From positions 1 to 43,587 of the forward strand of contig UCOA01000019.1 in NCBI GenBank assembly GCA_900474095.1: 43,587 nt of DNA, given 5' to 3'. The position numbers and the translations under genes were made by a program. Positions 42,581 to 43,587 of this stretch are shown piece after piece. Below the pieces are notes generated by a model. That model had not been told where the DNA came from and did not search any database. It worked only from the letters and a program-made list of their open reading frames with translations. Source of the DNA: Hyphomicrobiales bacterium. Lineage in GTDB: Bacteria; Pseudomonadota; Alphaproteobacteria; Rhizobiales; Rhizobiaceae. The first letter of the stretch is position 1. The number at the start of each line of letters is the position of its first letter.

Positions 42581-42777
42581 GCCAGTTTGCCTGTCCCGAC
42601 ACCGGTCGATGATCTGAGCGGATGCATTGCAGATCGTTAGTTCGAGTCCGTCTATATCGGCGGGTTTTCAGAGGGGGTGACGGCCGGCGAACTCACTGCA
42701 GGTATGTGGCGTCTGCCGACACGGCGTGGCCTGGCCGAAGACCAAAGCTTGGCGATATCGTCCTAACGACCATCGCA

Positions 42778-43587
42778 CTACGCGAGCCGCGCGCCGTGAT
42801 GATCGAAGAAATGCAGACCCGATGCCTTGGCGCCGATGGTCATGATGTCGTCGATGGCAATGCGCGACCGGCCGGCAACACGGAAGACGATCGGAGCTCC
42901 ATCGGAAAGCGTGCCGTGGACGTAGCTTTCTGCACCGACGAGCTCGACGGCCGCAACCTTGACCCCAGTCCTGAAGGCATCGTCGACTGTTTCCGCCGCC
43001 AGGTGAAGATCTTCCGGGCGAATCCCGAGCGTGGCAACGCCCGGCGGAAGGAATGTCGTGGAGGATAGAGCCCACTGGCCAGCCGCGGCAGTCGGCATGG
43101 CCAGAAGGTTCATCGCGGGAGACCCTATAAAGGTCGCAACGAAGGTCGTCGCAGGCCTTTCATAAAGCTCAATCGGGGTGCCGACCTGTTCAATGCGACC
43201 GCCGTTCAGCACGACGAGCCGATCGGCCAGCGTCATTGCTTCCATCTGGTCGTGGGTGACATAGACACTGGTCGTCGCCAGTGACCGCTGCAAGCGCTTG
43301 ATTTCGACGCGCATCTGCACGCGCAATTTGGCATCAAGGTTGGAAAGCGGCTCGTCGAACAGATAGGCAGCCGGCTCCCGCACAATGGCGCGGCCCATAG
43401 CAACACGTTGGCGCTGGCCGCCGGACAATTGCCGTGGCTTACGCTCGAGGAACGGCTCGATTTCCAGCGCCTTTGCCGCATCGGCGATCCGCCGGTTGAT
43501 TTCCTCCTTCGGGGTGTTCCGGTTCTTCAAGCCATAGGCGAGATTTTCGCGTACCGTCATATGCGGATAGAGCGCATAATTCTGAAA
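42778..43587 (-). CDS. ugpC: ABC transporter ATPase, UgpC/MalK type, partial (N-terminus beyond right edge)
   Basis: About 270 C-terminal residues visible. The window edge falls in the Q-loop ([20 protein letters not shown]), so the Walker A is outside. Signature [20 protein letters not shown], Walker [17 protein letters not shown]-loop [15 protein letters not shown], then the MalK/UgpC regulatory region ([33 protein letters not shown]). UgpC energises sn-glycerol-3-phosphate uptake and is usually in the Pho regulon, which fits the phosphate-transport genes beside it. Other members of this family import maltose or other sugars, so the symbol is a best guess. Gene order ugpBAEC would place the rest of the operon to the right. 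Confidence 0.8.
   Translation of the reverse strand, partial: FQNYALYPHMTVRENLAYGLKNRNTPKEEINRRIADAAKALEIEPFLERKPRQLSGGQRQRVAMGRAIVREPAAYLFDEPLSNLDAKLRVQMRVEIKRLQRSLATTSVYVTHDQMEAMTLADRLVVLNGGRIEQVGTPIELYERPATTFVATFIGSPAMNLLAMPTAAAGQWALSSTTFLPPGVATLGIRPEDLHLAAETVDDAFRTGVKVAAVELVGAESYVHGTLSDGAPIVFRVAGRSRIAIDDIMTIGAKASGLHFFDHHGARLA

Overview
The window is GC-rich and its gene content is typical of Rhizobiaceae (Rhizobium/Agrobacterium/Ensifer-like). Evidence for this is the glgP-glgC order, a DUF47-pit phosphate-transport pair with a PHO box, many two-component systems paired with ABC-transporter binding proteins, and a conserved rhizobial J-domain protein. The assignment is inferred from gene content; there is no rRNA or other phylogenetic marker in the window.

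Layout. (1) 1-4.0 kb, minus strand: glycogen genes glgC (cut by the left edge) and glgP. (2) 4.2-12.6 kb: a ribose-type sugar ABC importer (ATPase, permease, binding protein; minus strand, ending at a good intrinsic terminator). Divergent from it are a second, paralogous periplasmic binding protein, an OmpR-type regulator and, convergently, a hybrid histidine kinase. This looks like a TorT/TorR/TorS-style three-component sensor for the importer. A promoter-like element in front of the importer is repeated in front of glgP, so glycogen breakdown may belong to the same regulon. (3) 12.6-18 kb: a decayed stretch holding an acetyltransferase relic, a WYL regulator divergent from a RidA-like protein, a frameshifted J-domain gene, a cold-shock gene with a large 3' hairpin, and a frameshifted barrel-protein gene. 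(4) 17.0-24 kb, minus strand: a sulfatase, periplasmic HAD phosphatase, octaheme cytochrome c-TPR and outer-membrane protein operon. Divergent from it are a histidine kinase whose sensor is itself a binding-protein domain and two FixJ-like response regulators (24.3-27.3 kb). I do not recognise this as a named pathway. (5) 28.1-37.6 kb: another binding-protein-coupled two-component system divergent from two paralogous binding proteins, a fused permease, an ATPase and an inositol-monophosphatase-family enzyme. It resembles PgtABC sensing combined with AfuABC hexose-phosphate import, so uptake followed by dephosphorylation of a phosphorylated organic substrate is likely. (6) 37.6-40.3 kb: an L-fuconate catabolic module in which only the dehydratase is intact. 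The dehydrogenase and the fumarylacetoacetase-family hydrolase are relics. The module is flanked by direct copies of the phosphatase 3' end plus pit 3' end, which marks an old duplication. (7) 40.2-43.6 kb: pit and its DUF47 partner behind a PHO box, a Nudix hydrolase, and a UgpC-like ATPase cut by the right edge.

The unifying theme is sensing through periplasmic binding proteins. Three independent two-component systems in about 24 kb each use one: two as a separate paralog of the transport protein, one fused to the kinase. The promoters of the first two systems share a 9-bp-periodic motif, TGTAAC-N3-TGAAA. The strongest candidates for something undescribed are the co-regulation of glgP with the sugar importer, the 9-bp tandem operator at 31.0 kb, and the sulfatase/HAD/octaheme operon under a binding-protein-fused kinase. 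All functional assignments are from reading the sequence; no database search was run.
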